22,915 nt of DNA from Clostridiales bacterium (lineage in GTDB: Bacteria > Bacillota > Clostridia > Christensenellales > UBA1242), in assembly GCA_918241715.1 (NCBI GenBank), contig CAKJYB010000040.1, positions 1-22,915 on the forward strand. The letters are read 5' to 3'. Positions 15,087 to 22,355 of the stretch are shown in pieces (the first letter of the stretch is position 1; each line of letters opens with the position of its first letter). The notes below the pieces were generated by a model. That model did not search any database and was not told the origin of the DNA. It was given only the letters and a program-made list of their open reading frames with translations. The translations under genes and the position numbers were made by a program.

Positions 15087-15722
15087 TCTATTTTTTATCC
15101 ATTGTTTAAGCGCTTCGTAAAGGCGTCTGCACTTTTCTTCGTTTTCAGGATTGTTTGTTATACTGCAGTTTATTTCAAGTTGAATTGTCCAAAGATGTGG
15201 AAAGGCTTTCTTTGCCCCACCGGACAAAGTCCTTGTTGTCCCCATAAAAGGTTTGTCAATCCAAACAACAAGGTCTTCGTTTTTCAAAAGGTCTTCAAGT
15301 TCGTTTAATGCCAATTCGTCAACTTCTGTGTTAATCCCAAAATGAACACCCAAGTTTACATCACACTCTCTATTTGCTGCAAGGCCGTGCATGTCAACAA
15401 AATACTTTACGCCTTCTTCCTTTATACATTTTGCAACATCATATTTATACGCACTATGTTCGTCAAAATTTGCGTCGTCAAAATTGTTTTTTGTCTTTGC
15501 AATAAAATAAGAGTTTGTGTCCTTTTGCAGTCTTAAAGCAAGAGCCAAACTTCCAATTTCTGCAACCTTTGTCTTGCCAAGCCTTGTTTGCTTCACTCCG
15601 TGTGGCGCAGAAATAAATACGCAATTTTCACCCTTAACAACAACATGATCTTTGCTTTTGTTTTCTTTTATGAATTTTCTTCTATCCTTGTGTATTTCTT
15701 CAACAAAATTCTTTGTTTTCAT
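15081..15722 (-). CDS. N-formylglutamate amidohydrolase-like protein
   Basis: A 213-residue soluble protein resembling the N-formylglutamate amidohydrolase (FGase) fold: SAPHGV with His41 near the N-terminus and VDMHGLAANRECDVNLG with His112 mid-protein, like the LHGA..REFDI block of that family. Such zinc hydrolases cleave N-formyl or related amides; the substrate is not predictable, and no histidine-degradation genes are nearby. I start it at ATG 15722 (MKTKNFVEE), which has AAGGA before it and a good TTGACA/TATCAT promoter; the frame stays open upstream to 15890 but that region contains the promoter. It converges with the XRE gene. Confidence 0.65.
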   Translation of the reverse strand: MKTKNFVEEIHKDRRKFIKENKSKDHVVVKGENCVFISAPHGVKQTRLGKTKVAEIGSLALALRLQKDTNSYFIAKTKNNFDDANFDEHSAYKYDVAKCIKEEGVKYFVDMHGLAANRECDVNLGVHFGINTEVDELALNELEDLLKNEDLVVWIDKPFMGTTRTLSGGAKKAFPHLWTIQLEINCSITNNPENEEKCRRLYEALKQWIKNRK

Positions 15723-15740
15723 ATTTTTCCTTTTTTTATT

Positions 15741-15769
15741 ATGATAATTTTTATTTACTTTCTTGTCAA
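15741..15769 (-). promoter_or_regulatory. Promoter of the FGase-like gene
   Basis: TTGACA (15769-15764) and TATCAT (15746-15741) are 17 bases apart on the minus strand, followed by AAGGA and the ATG at 15722. Confidence 0.8.
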
Positions 15770-15824
15770 ATGTTTCACGGGAAAAGGTTTTTCTAAAATA
15801 TTTAAACTTTTTTTTAAAAACCCT

Positions 15825-15855
15825 TTGACATTTTGCTGTTTTTGTGTAATATAAT
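15825..15855 (+). promoter_or_regulatory. Promoter of the YgjV-family gene
   Basis: TTGACA (15825-15830) is followed by TAATAT at 16-base spacing (15847-15852) or TATAAT at 19 (15850-15855). Predicted +1 is 15859-15862, only 7-10 bases before the ATG at 15869. Confidence 0.75.
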
Positions 15856-15868
15856 GTAATTGTACACC

Positions 15869-16492
15869 ATGGGAGAAATCGTTTGGACAACTAACTACAT
15901 AATATCGCAAATTGTGGCTATCATAGCAGCGACTTTGGTCTCTGTTTCTTTTTTTGTAAAAAAGAAAAATTTGATTCTTCTTTTCACTCTTTTGGGCTAT
16001 GCTTTCTATTCTTTGCACTATCTCCTTTTAAACGCATATTCGGGTGCAATTATCGCCGGCTTCTCAATTGGCCGTGGAATTCAGTTCTATTATGACGCAA
16101 AGAAAGGAAAGAAAAGCAATATCGCATCACTGATTGTCTTCAGTCTTATGTTTATTGGTGGTGGAATTTGGACTTACAGAAAATGGTATGACGTATTGAC
16201 AATCTTTGCCGGAATCAACACAACTTATGCACTTTGGCAAAACAGCGTTTGTTATTATAGATGGGCGTCAGTTTTTGGAAGTTTCCTTTGGATTGCATAT
16301 ATGATTTTGTATCATTCACTTTTGGGGACAATCGAAGAAGTTGTCGTCTTGGTTATCGAACTTGTTGGGCTTGTGCTTTATTATGTGCAAAAACACAAAG
16401 AAAAGAAAAATTCTGTGGTGCCATTTACAAAACAGCCACAACAGGCCTACTTACAAAACCAACAATTCAATAATGAAAAAACAGCACACTAA
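15869..16492 (+). CDS. YgjV-family membrane protein
   Basis: A 207-residue integral membrane protein with about six hydrophobic segments. The pattern of an N-terminal helix pair, HYLLLNAYSGAI, and later TYALWQNSV matches the YgjV family (bacterial inner membrane protein, imp-YgjV), whose function is not known. The tail is polar and rich in Lys and Gln. ATG 15869 (MGEIVWTT) is chosen; an in-frame TTG at 15860 is the alternative and lies at the predicted transcription start. There is no ribosome binding site and the mRNA leader would be under ten bases. Confidence 0.65.
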   Translation: MGEIVWTTNYIISQIVAIIAATLVSVSFFVKKKNLILLFTLLGYAFYSLHYLLLNAYSGAIIAGFSIGRGIQFYYDAKKGKKSNIASLIVFSLMFIGGGIWTYRKWYDVLTIFAGINTTYALWQNSVCYYRWASVFGSFLWIAYMILYHSLLGTIEEVVVLVIELVGLVLYYVQKHKEKKNSVVPFTKQPQQAYLQNQQFNNEKTAH

Positions 16493-16506
16493 GTGCTGTT
16501 TTTGTT
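16476..16506. terminator. Bidirectional terminator between YgjV and SDR genes
   Basis: AAAAACAGCAC (16477-16487) pairs with GTGCTGTTTTT (16493-16503); the YgjV-family stop codon TAA is in the loop. A- and T-runs on both sides let it serve both convergent genes. Confidence 0.88.
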
Positions 16507-16515
16507 TTGTCAAGA

Positions 16516-17274
16516 TTAGACGCAAGTATAACCACCATCAACCGTCAAAATTGTGCCTGTTACATAACTTGCTTCATCGCTTGCAAGGAAGATTGCAGCA
16601 GCATTCAATTCCCCTTCTTTCCCATATCTTTGAAGTGGAACAGTTGCCTTTGCATATGCTTGGAAGTCAGGTGTATCCAAAACAGCTTTTGTAAGTTCTG
16701 TTTCAAAATATCCTGGGCAAATTGCATTTACTGTGATGTTGTATTTTGCAAGTTCAGCAGCTGCTGCTCTTGTAAAGTTTACAACTCCACCCTTTGATGA
16801 GTGGTAGGCAATTGTTGAAATTGCTGTGTTTCCAACAAGTCCGTACATTGATGCAATATTTATAACTCTTCCGTATTTTTTCTTCTTCATAATGTTTGCA
16901 AATGCTCTTGTCATTTTAAACACACTTGTAAGGTCTGTTGCGATTGTAAAATCCCATTCTTCGTCTGTCATTTCAAGCACACCCTTGTCTTTTGAAGCAC
17001 CTGCACAATTGATAAGAATATCCACCTTTTTGAATGTCTTTTCTGTCAATTTTGCTGCATTTTCAATATCTTCAGTGTTTGTTACGTCGCACTTGATTGG
17101 AAGGCACTTTACTTTCTTCTTTTCAAGTTCTTTTTTAAGTTCTTCAAGTCTTTCAACTCTTCTTGCCAAAACAACAACGTTTGCGCCTTGTTCTGCAAGT
17201 GCTCTTGCCATCTGCTTCCCAAGCCCTGAAGAAGCTCCTGTAACTACTGCTACTCTACCTTTTAAATTAAACAT
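16516..17274 (-). CDS. SDR-family NAD(P)-dependent oxidoreductase
   Basis: Classical short-chain dehydrogenase of 252 residues. The cofactor motif TGASSGLG is at 12-19, NCAGA at 89-93, catalytic Ser142, Tyr157 and Lys161 (YHSSK), and PGYFET after them. The usual tetrad Asn is Asp here (D114 in ATDLTSVF), as in gluconate 5-dehydrogenase-like members. FabG, gluconate or sugar dehydrogenase roles cannot be separated by eye. ATG 17274 (MFNLKGRVAVVTG) is chosen, with GGAG nine bases before it; it overlaps the end of the GT2 gene by eight bases, so it is co-transcribed and probably translationally coupled. That link suggests a role with the sugar polymer genes. Confidence 0.9.
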   Translation of the reverse strand: MFNLKGRVAVVTGASSGLGKQMARALAEQGANVVVLARRVERLEELKKELEKKKVKCLPIKCDVTNTEDIENAAKLTEKTFKKVDILINCAGASKDKGVLEMTDEEWDFTIATDLTSVFKMTRAFANIMKKKKYGRVINIASMYGLVGNTAISTIAYHSSKGGVVNFTRAAAAELAKYNITVNAICPGYFETELTKAVLDTPDFQAYAKATVPLQRYGKEGELNAAAIFLASDEASYVTGTILTVDGGYTCV

Positions 17275-18664
17275 TTTTCTTTTCTCCTTTTTCTTTTTTT
17301 GTTTTATCTTCGTTTTCAACGTACGCAACATTGACTGCTGCGCCGTTTATAATTGCATTTTGCTGTTTTTTGTTTCTTTGCACTTTTGTCCATGTTGGTT
17401 TTGAAAAGGCTCCAAGTGCCATTGTAACTGAATAAACAACCGTAAACATTGGGAAGAGAAGTGCCCCACTTATAAGATCTCTTCTTCGTTTTGCTCCCAA
17501 CTTTTTGTAGTCAAGCATAACAAGAAGCAATCCTTGACCTATTCCCGCAATAAAGAACAGCACAAGCAGGATTATTCCCACCAAAATCAGTTGATTGTAA
17601 AGTCCCGGAGCATTTATTCCTGCCGCTTCCGTCATGGCATTTGTATACAACCCTTGCCCCCAAAGGTAAGCAAAATTGTATATATAGAACGCCGGAATCC
17701 ACGTGCAGAACAACACACAAATAATGTTGAACATATATGTCAAAAGTTGTTCCAAAAACGAAAAGTTCGGTCTTGAAATCGTCTTCCACAAGAATATTGG
17801 AGTGTATTTTCCAAGCAATCTCAAGTTTCCTGCTGCAATACGTTTGTTTCTTGAAAGAGTGTCTTTAAACGTGCTTGGCAAATCTTCATAAACAACAGCA
17901 TCTTCAACAAAGTGAGCCTTATATCCGTCAAGCATACGCTTAAAGTTGAATTCTGTGTCTTCAGTTATGCTTGTTGTGTCATAGCCACCAATCTTTTTGA
18001 TTATTTCAAACGCCGTCATGGCACCAGGTCCGTTTACGTGGGCGTCAATATGAAGTCTTTCCCTAACACGACTGCTTATTCTGCTGTCAAATGTATAGTA
18101 AAGTCCACAGGCTCTTGTAAATTGGTTTTGCGTCATATTAAGTGCGCTTTCGTATGGTCTTGCAATCTTCACTCCAGCATTGTAAGCATCATTCATTAAA
18201 CTGAAAAATTCGTCGTTTATGTGATTGTCTGCATCAAGTCTGATTGTAAAGGCATATTCAATGCCTGTCTTCAAAATTTGTTCGTATCCATGTTTCATGG
18301 CATAAGCAGCCCTTGCTTTGCTCTTGTCTGGATCGTTGTGCTCAAAGACGATTGCCCCAGCCTTTCTTGCCATTTCTGCCGTTTTATCAGTGCAGTTGTG
18401 TGCAACAACATAAACATCAAACATATCTTTTGGATAGTCCTGCCTGTCAAACAATCTCTTGACCGTGTCGTGAATGACATCTTCTTCGTTGTGAGCAGGA
18501 ATAATCACGCAAATTTTGTTTTTCTTTTCTGTCTTTGGCCAAGTCTTTTTTGGTATCCAGCACAAGAACATATAGATAAATTGCAAGAAAAAAGGTATTC
18601 CTATTATATACAATAAAATCGTGTTTGTTAAAAACAGAACATTATAAAGTGTAACATGCCACAT
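17267..18664 (-). CDS. Membrane GT2 glycosyltransferase (cellulose/hyaluronan synthase-like)
   Basis: A 465-residue glycosyltransferase family 2 protein. One hydrophobic segment (about 8-35) precedes the cytosolic GT-A domain, with IPAHNEE at 55-61, DAD at 144-146, TED at 234-236, and three to four hydrophobic segments after about 300. The region where processive synthases carry QxxRW reads RNKRIAAGN (272-280), so the Gln and Trp are missing; polymerising activity is uncertain. A Lys/Glu-rich tail ends the protein. ATG 18664 has a weak AAGGAA before it. It is followed by an overlapping SDR gene and lies downstream of a second GT2, with its own promoter. Confidence 0.85.
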   Translation of the reverse strand: MWHVTLYNVLFLTNTILLYIIGIPFFLQFIYMFLCWIPKKTWPKTEKKNKICVIIPAHNEEDVIHDTVKRLFDRQDYPKDMFDVYVVAHNCTDKTAEMARKAGAIVFEHNDPDKSKARAAYAMKHGYEQILKTGIEYAFTIRLDADNHINDEFFSLMNDAYNAGVKIARPYESALNMTQNQFTRACGLYYTFDSRISSRVRERLHIDAHVNGPGAMTAFEIIKKIGGYDTTSITEDTEFNFKRMLDGYKAHFVEDAVVYEDLPSTFKDTLSRNKRIAAGNLRLLGKYTPIFLWKTISRPNFSFLEQLLTYMFNIICVLFCTWIPAFYIYNFAYLWGQGLYTNAMTEAAGINAPGLYNQLILVGIILLVLFFIAGIGQGLLLVMLDYKKLGAKRRRDLISGALLFPMFTVVYSVTMALGAFSKPTWTKVQRNKKQQNAIINGAAVNVAYVENEDKTKKEKGEKKNV

Positions 18665-18690
18665 CTACGTTTTTCCTTTTACCTATTTTG

Positions 18691-18719
18691 ATTTTACTAT
18701 AACTTGGCGTGTTTTTCAA
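18691..18719 (-). promoter_or_regulatory. Promoter of the GT2-SDR pair
   Basis: TTGAAA (18719-18714) and TAAAAT (18696-18691) are 17 bases apart, with predicted +1 near 18684 and the ATG at 18664. Confidence 0.65.
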
Positions 18720-18773
18720 AATAAAACACAAATTTTATCTTTTTATTTTTATGTTTTTTTTACATTTTTCGTC

Positions 18774-18796
18774 AAAAAACAGCACCATCGGTGCTG
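18774..18796 (-). terminator. Terminator of the upstream GT2 gene
   Basis: CAGCACC (18796-18790) pairs with GGTGCTG (18786-18780) around GAT, followed by six T. It separates the two GT2 genes. Confidence 0.9.
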
Positions 18797-18802
18797 CTAT
18801 TG

Positions 18803-20071
18803 TTATTTTTTGTTTTTCTTCTCTTCTTCTTTGTGTTCTATCCTTGTCCAAGTGATGTGTTTTGAGAACAATGACTTGATGTAAATTGGAATATATTGTA
18901 TGTAGAAAAATGGAACTCCAAACAAACCCTGAACCCATTGTCTTTTTGTCATTCCAAGATTTTTTCTTTCAATAAGCATTCCAAACAATGTCCATAATAG
19001 CAAAATCAAATATATCCCAACAAACACAAACACAGCACCGAAAACGGCATAAACCCAAAGTGGATTGTTTTGTATTGCCCAAACAATTGACATAACCACT
19101 GACACAACAACAAACAATGCGCAATCGATAATTATGATAAGTGGTGCCAAAAGTGAAAACAGTGTATCGTATTTGTAAATTCCGTCGTTGTATTTACACT
19201 TTGTGTTTTTAAACTTTCTCATGTATTTAAAGTTTGCCTGATGGTGTCCTTTAACCCATCTGAGTCTTTGGTTCCAGCCAGCCTTTCTGTTGTCTGGTTG
19301 TTCGTCATAGCAAAGTGCGTATTCATAATAGAAAGATTTAAAATCGTGCAGATTACATTCATAACCAAGTTCCAAATCTTCGGTCATTCCGGTAAGTGGC
19401 CAGTCGTAATCCCAAAAATCTTCAATAAGTCTTTTCCCTATAAGAAGAGGACTTCCTTGGACAAGAATGTTTTTTCCGTTTTCACTTCTACATTTGTTGT
19501 TTAATGTGTTTAAAAATGTCCAAGTAAGTGTGCTTCCAACAACAACCATATTCCCTGATGGTTTTTTGTTTATTCTTCCACCCAAAACAACATCGTTGCC
19601 AGCACAAAGTGCATTATGCATATGCTCAATAAAGTCGTCCTTTGGAATGTTGTCTGCATCAATTATAAAGTATCCGTCAAAATGTCTGCCGTTTTTCTTG
19701 AAGTTGCGAAGTGTTGCTCTGATTGCGCCACCTTTTGATCCGGGACTTCTTGACAAACAAAAGGCCTGTGTGTTTTTGTATTCCCTGCAAATCCTTACAG
19801 ATGGGTCATCTTTTCTTTCAACAATCACAAATGCTTCAAGGTTGTCTTGATTGTATGTCTGTCTTGCAATTCCATCTAAAAGCCCACGAATAACCTTGCT
19901 CTCATCTCTTGCAGGAATAAGTATGGCATACTTTTTGTCCTGTGGTGCAGATGGAAGAAGTGTTTGTGGCCTGTTTGCATACTTCCAAAAGTGAATTTTA
20001 TATGTTTGCATCAGCAAGCCAACAACAAATATTCCGGCAAAAACTAATGCAGTAATTTGATAAGCGTTCAT
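18803..20071 (-). CDS. Processive-type membrane GT2 glycosyltransferase
   Basis: A 422-residue glycosyltransferase family 2 protein. One N-terminal membrane helix (about 5-25), a cytosolic GT-A domain with IPARDES at 52-58, DAD at 138-140, TED at 230-232 and QRLRW at 268-272, the complete D,D,D,QxxRW set of processive synthases. Three to four membrane segments follow (about 308-390), then a Lys-rich tail. Such enzymes build cellulose, hyaluronan, poly-GlcNAc or glycolipid head groups; the sugar cannot be read from sequence. AAGGA precedes the ATG at 20071 and a consensus promoter lies at 20100-20128. It is monocistronic, ending at its own terminator. Confidence 0.9.
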   Translation of the reverse strand: MNAYQITALVFAGIFVVGLLMQTYKIHFWKYANRPQTLLPSAPQDKKYAILIPARDESKVIRGLLDGIARQTYNQDNLEAFVIVERKDDPSVRICREYKNTQAFCLSRSPGSKGGAIRATLRNFKKNGRHFDGYFIIDADNIPKDDFIEHMHNALCAGNDVVLGGRINKKPSGNMVVVGSTLTWTFLNTLNNKCRSENGKNILVQGSPLLIGKRLIEDFWDYDWPLTGMTEDLELGYECNLHDFKSFYYEYALCYDEQPDNRKAGWNQRLRWVKGHHQANFKYMRKFKNTKCKYNDGIYKYDTLFSLLAPLIIIIDCALFVVVSVVMSIVWAIQNNPLWVYAVFGAVFVFVGIYLILLLWTLFGMLIERKNLGMTKRQWVQGLFGVPFFYIQYIPIYIKSLFSKHITWTRIEHKEEEKKNKK

Positions 20072-20099
20072 TCTTTTCGTCCTTTTTTAGCGTAATTAT

Positions 20100-20128
20100 A
20101 TTATAGCAGAACAATGTCAGAAAATCAA
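20100..20128 (-). promoter_or_regulatory. Promoter of the processive GT2 gene
   Basis: TTGATT (20128-20123) and TATAAT (20105-20100) are 17 bases apart; a second TATAAT overlaps at 20100-20095. Confidence 0.8.
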
Positions 20129-20169
20129 TAAAAACTTTTTCCGAAATAAGTTTTTTAAAAAAAATGCTA

Positions 20170-20198
20170 TTGACTTTGCTCCGTCTTCGTTTTATAAT
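20170..20198 (+). promoter_or_regulatory. Promoter of the 167-residue unknown gene
   Basis: TTGACT (20170-20175), 17 bases, TATAAT (20193-20198); predicted +1 at 20205, giving a 13-base leader that contains AGGAGA. Confidence 0.88.
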
Positions 20199-20217
20199 TC
20201 TAGTATAGGAGAAATCT

Positions 20218-20721
20218 ATGGCGATAACTTTTTATGAGGGGTCAGAAAATCCAAACAATCCGATGTTTTTTATCGTTTTAAGAAAAAATGATTTTTCTGG
20301 TTATTATGTTTATCAAAAGGACTATGTTCACAATCCAAGAGAAAACTGGTCCTTGGTAATCAGCGATTTTAAAGACGAAGTTGCACTTTATTCAGAGCTT
20401 GACGACAGCTATATGGACAAAGAACATGAAGAATCAAGAACACATCAATACTTTTCTTTCTTCGAACAAGTTGACGACTCCATGATTGACAACATAAAAA
20501 CAAAACCAAAACAAATGCCACAACTTCTAAAAGCATGCCATGAATGTAGTGATGTTGTGAGAAACATGCTTGCAGACTCCTACGTTTATCAAGCAACCCA
20601 CCCAGATTATGATGATGGATTCAATTTTTCTTTCTTCCTTGCAGACTGGGAAGATTGCTTTGGAGAAACTTTGATTCCACAAAAAAACAACAACAAGGGT
20701 GATGACGGAATGGAAAAATAA
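20218..20721 (+). CDS. Hypothetical acidic protein, 167 residues
   Basis: I do not recognise this gene. It encodes an acidic, aromatic-rich soluble protein (MAITFYEGSENPNNP...), with no signal peptide or membrane segment. Asp/Glu clusters are spread throughout (KDEVALYSELDDSY, THPDYDDGF, LADWEDCFGE), and the last residues are disordered-looking. It looks real: a consensus promoter, AGGAGA six bases before the ATG, genome-like codon use and its own terminator. It is transcribed alone, divergent from a GT2 gene. A small immunity-like or regulatory protein is possible but nothing in the sequence shows this. Confidence 0.75.
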   Translation: MAITFYEGSENPNNPMFFIVLRKNDFSGYYVYQKDYVHNPRENWSLVISDFKDEVALYSELDDSYMDKEHEESRTHQYFSFFEQVDDSMIDNIKTKPKQMPQLLKACHECSDVVRNMLADSYVYQATHPDYDDGFNFSFFLADWEDCFGETLIPQKNNNKGDDGMEK

Positions 20722-20750
20722 AAACTTGGCAAAGTTTTGCCAAGTTTTTT
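20721..20750. terminator. Bidirectional terminator between unknown gene and GNAT
   Basis: ACTTGGCAA pairs with TTGCCAAGT around a four-base loop within 20724-20745, with A- and T-runs outside. It overlaps the GNAT stop codon. Confidence 0.9.
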
Positions 20751-21171
20751 ATCTTTCAATAGTTCTCTCTGTTGTAAGATCTGTAGCTCTTCGCAAATCC
20801 TTGCTCAAAGTCCAATCCCTATCATAATTTTCCCAACTCTTTTCCTTGTTTGGCACATCATATCCACATTTCTCGTAAAAACGCCTTACTCCATCTGTTG
20901 ATGGATAAAATTTCCCTTCAACACGAAAAACTCTATTTTCTTTTGCAAAATCTTCCATAATCGCTAAAAGAGTTTTTCCTATATGCATCTCTCTATACTT
21001 TGGCTTAACCCAGATCTTGTACAGCACAACACAGCTTTCCTTCAATTTAAAGGTTGCATAGCCAACGAGATTATCGCTTCCCGACAAACATTTTGCCCTG
21101 TACAAATTAGGTGTTGCACGACATTTCGACAATCTAAATGTAAGCTCTTTGCTTTGAATATCTTCCATCAT
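20749..21171 (-). CDS. GNAT-family N-acetyltransferase
   Basis: A 140-residue acetyl-CoA-dependent acetyltransferase-like protein. Motif A is seen at VKPKYREMHIGKTLL (about 55-69) and the C-terminal FYEKCGYD block is typical. In the acetyl-CoA loop (R/QxxGxG/A) the first Gly is His63, while Gly65 is kept. The substrate is unknown. The gene starts ATG-ATG at 21171/21168 with no ribosome binding site; the -10 TAGAAT ends six bases before the first ATG. It is divergent from a small membrane protein gene, sharing a promoter region with back-to-back -35 boxes. Confidence 0.8.
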   Translation of the reverse strand: MMEDIQSKELTFRLSKCRATPNLYRAKCLSGSDNLVGYATFKLKESCVVLYKIWVKPKYREMHIGKTLLAIMEDFAKENRVFRVEGKFYPSTDGVRRFYEKCGYDVPNKEKSWENYDRDWTLSKDLRRATDLTTERTIER

Positions 21172-21177
21172 GAAATT

Positions 21178-21206
21178 ATTCTAATATTTTTACAGCCATA
21201 AGTCAA
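21178..21206 (-). promoter_or_regulatory. Promoter placing +1 on the GNAT gene ATG
   Basis: TTGACT (21206-21201) and TAGAAT (21183-21178) are 17 bases apart on the minus strand. Seven bases past the hexamer is 21171, the A of the first ATG. Confidence 0.78.
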
Positions 21207-21223
21207 CAGAAATTTTGTTGACT
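21201..21223. promoter_or_regulatory. Inverted repeat holding both divergent -35 boxes
   Basis: AGTCAACA (21201-21208) and TGTTGACT (21216-21223) are a perfect eight-base inverted repeat with a seven-base centre. Each arm holds the -35 box of one of the divergent genes, so a protein bound here would affect both. Confidence 0.5.
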
Positions 21224-21247
21224 CTTAAGACAAAAGTAAGTTATAAT
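21218..21247 (+). promoter_or_regulatory. Promoter of the small membrane protein gene
   Basis: TTGACT (21218-21223), 18 bases, TATAAT (21242-21247); predicted +1 near 21254, ahead of GGAGG at 21261-21265. Confidence 0.85.
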
Positions 21248-21269
21248 ATTTTTGAATAAAGGAGGAAAA

Positions 21270-21713
21270 ATGAAAAAAGCATCAAAAGTAATGTATATCC
21301 TTGCAATAATTTGGAACATATTTAATTTTATTGCATCTGTAGGTTTGTTCGTTGGGTATTTCCTTATGAAAAAATATCCAGATATGATTGCAAAATTTGC
21401 ACAACAATACGGAATCGAAGAGTTAAACACCGTTGCAAAGGTTTTAAAATATCAAACACCTGTAATTGTGGCAGCATGTATAGCTTTGGCATTCTCAATT
21501 GTTATGATTATCGTTGGAATTTACGGCTTGAAAGCACTCAACAAAAAGCCTCAAATTTCAACACCACAAATTGTTGTAATCGTGTTTAGTGTTTTGTGTG
21601 GAGAATTGTTCTATCTCTTGGCAGGAATCTTTGGAACAATAAATGCTTCCCAAGAAAAAAATCAAACAGCAACTCCAACAACACCTACTGAAACAGAAAA
21701 CAAACAAGAATAA
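21270..21713 (+). CDS. Small membrane protein of unknown function
   Basis: A 147-residue protein with three hydrophobic segments (about 8-32, 64-86, 100-122) and a Thr/Gln/Glu-rich hydrophilic tail (TATPTTPTETEN). I do not recognise a named family. ATG 21270 is chosen because GGAGG stands five bases before it; an in-frame TTG at 21252 would precede the ribosome binding site. It has its own promoter and terminator, and is divergent from the GNAT gene. Confidence 0.8.
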   Translation: MKKASKVMYILAIIWNIFNFIASVGLFVGYFLMKKYPDMIAKFAQQYGIEELNTVAKVLKYQTPVIVAACIALAFSIVMIIVGIYGLKALNKKPQISTPQIVVIVFSVLCGELFYLLAGIFGTINASQEKNQTATPTTPTETENKQE

Positions 21714-21716
21714 AAC

Positions 21717-21747
21717 AAAAGGCCTGAAATATCAGGTCTTTTTTTAT
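21717..21747 (+). terminator. Terminator of the small membrane protein gene
   Basis: AAGGCCTGA (21719-21727) pairs with TCAGGTCTT (21732-21740) with one G-T pair and a four-base loop, followed by a run of T. Confidence 0.9.
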
Positions 21748-21778
21748 TTGAAATTTGTTTTCTTTTTGTCTTTGGATA

Positions 21779-21787
21779 TGGTAAAAT
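21779..21787 (+). promoter_or_regulatory. Extended -10 promoter placing +1 on the HAD gene ATG
   Basis: TGGTAAAAT (21779-21787) is an extended -10 of the TGnTAnAAT form; the -35 region is T-rich and unconvincing. Seven bases after the hexamer is 21794, the A of the ATG. Confidence 0.65.
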
Positions 21788-21793
21788 CATGCT

Positions 21794-22354
21794 ATGAATT
21801 TATATGATTTTGATAAAACAATTTTTGATGGTGAGAGTTCAAGCAGTCTCTATTTTTTTCTCATACGCAGACACCCCCAACTCTTCTTTCATGTCTTTGT
21901 TTCGGCCTTTTTTAGCATCTGCAAAGGTTTGCATATCATTTCCACAAAAACTTACAAAGAGAAAACTTTGGGGATTTTAAAACACATAAAAAATCCAAAA
22001 AAAGAGATTTCTGCATTTTGCGACAAAAACAAAAACAGGGTTTTTCAATATTATCTTGAAACTATGCAAGAAGACGACGTTGTGTGTTCTGCCTCCCCAG
22101 AATTTTTGGTTAAAGAAATGATGCAGAGAATAAACCCAAAAGCAACAATAATTGCATCTCAAATGAACATTAAAACCGGAAAATTTGAATCCGGATTTGT
22201 CAACTGCAAGGGAGAAGACAAAATCAAATATCTCAAGGAAAAAGGTTTTTCGTCTTTTGACAAAGGCTTTTCTGACAGCAACAGCGACAAACCCATGCTT
22301 TCCCTTTGCGAACAAAAATACAGAGTAGTAAAAGGCAAAATAAAACCATTTTAA
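21794..22354 (+). CDS. HAD-superfamily (IB-type) phosphatase
   Basis: A 186-residue phosphatase-like protein. Motif I is YDFDKT (nucleophile Asp5, acid/base Asp7), motif II Ser in VVCSASPE (about 100), motif III Lys in GEDKIKYL, and motif IV FSDSNSDKPML. This arrangement is the HAD-IB (SerB-like) pattern with an alpha-helical cap between motifs I and II. The substrate is unknown; phosphoserine, phosphatidylglycerophosphate or another small phosphate ester are possible. The start MNLYDFDKT leaves only four residues before the nucleophile, as expected for the family. No ribosome binding site is seen, and an extended -10 ends six bases before the ATG. Confidence 0.88.
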   Translation: MNLYDFDKTIFDGESSSSLYFFLIRRHPQLFFHVFVSAFFSICKGLHIISTKTYKEKTLGILKHIKNPKKEISAFCDKNKNRVFQYYLETMQEDDVVCSASPEFLVKEMMQRINPKATIIASQMNIKTGKFESGFVNCKGEDKIKYLKEKGFSSFDKGFSDSNSDKPMLSLCEQKYRVVKGKIKPF

Positions 22355-22355
22355 A

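Noticed and set aside
15723..15890. N-terminal extension of the FGase-like protein to 15890
   Set aside because: The extension covers the gene's own TTGACA/TATCAT promoter and overlaps the divergent YgjV-family start; ATG 15722 has an SD.
21252..21269. TTG start for the small membrane protein
   Set aside because: It precedes the GGAGG ribosome binding site, which is well placed for ATG 21270.
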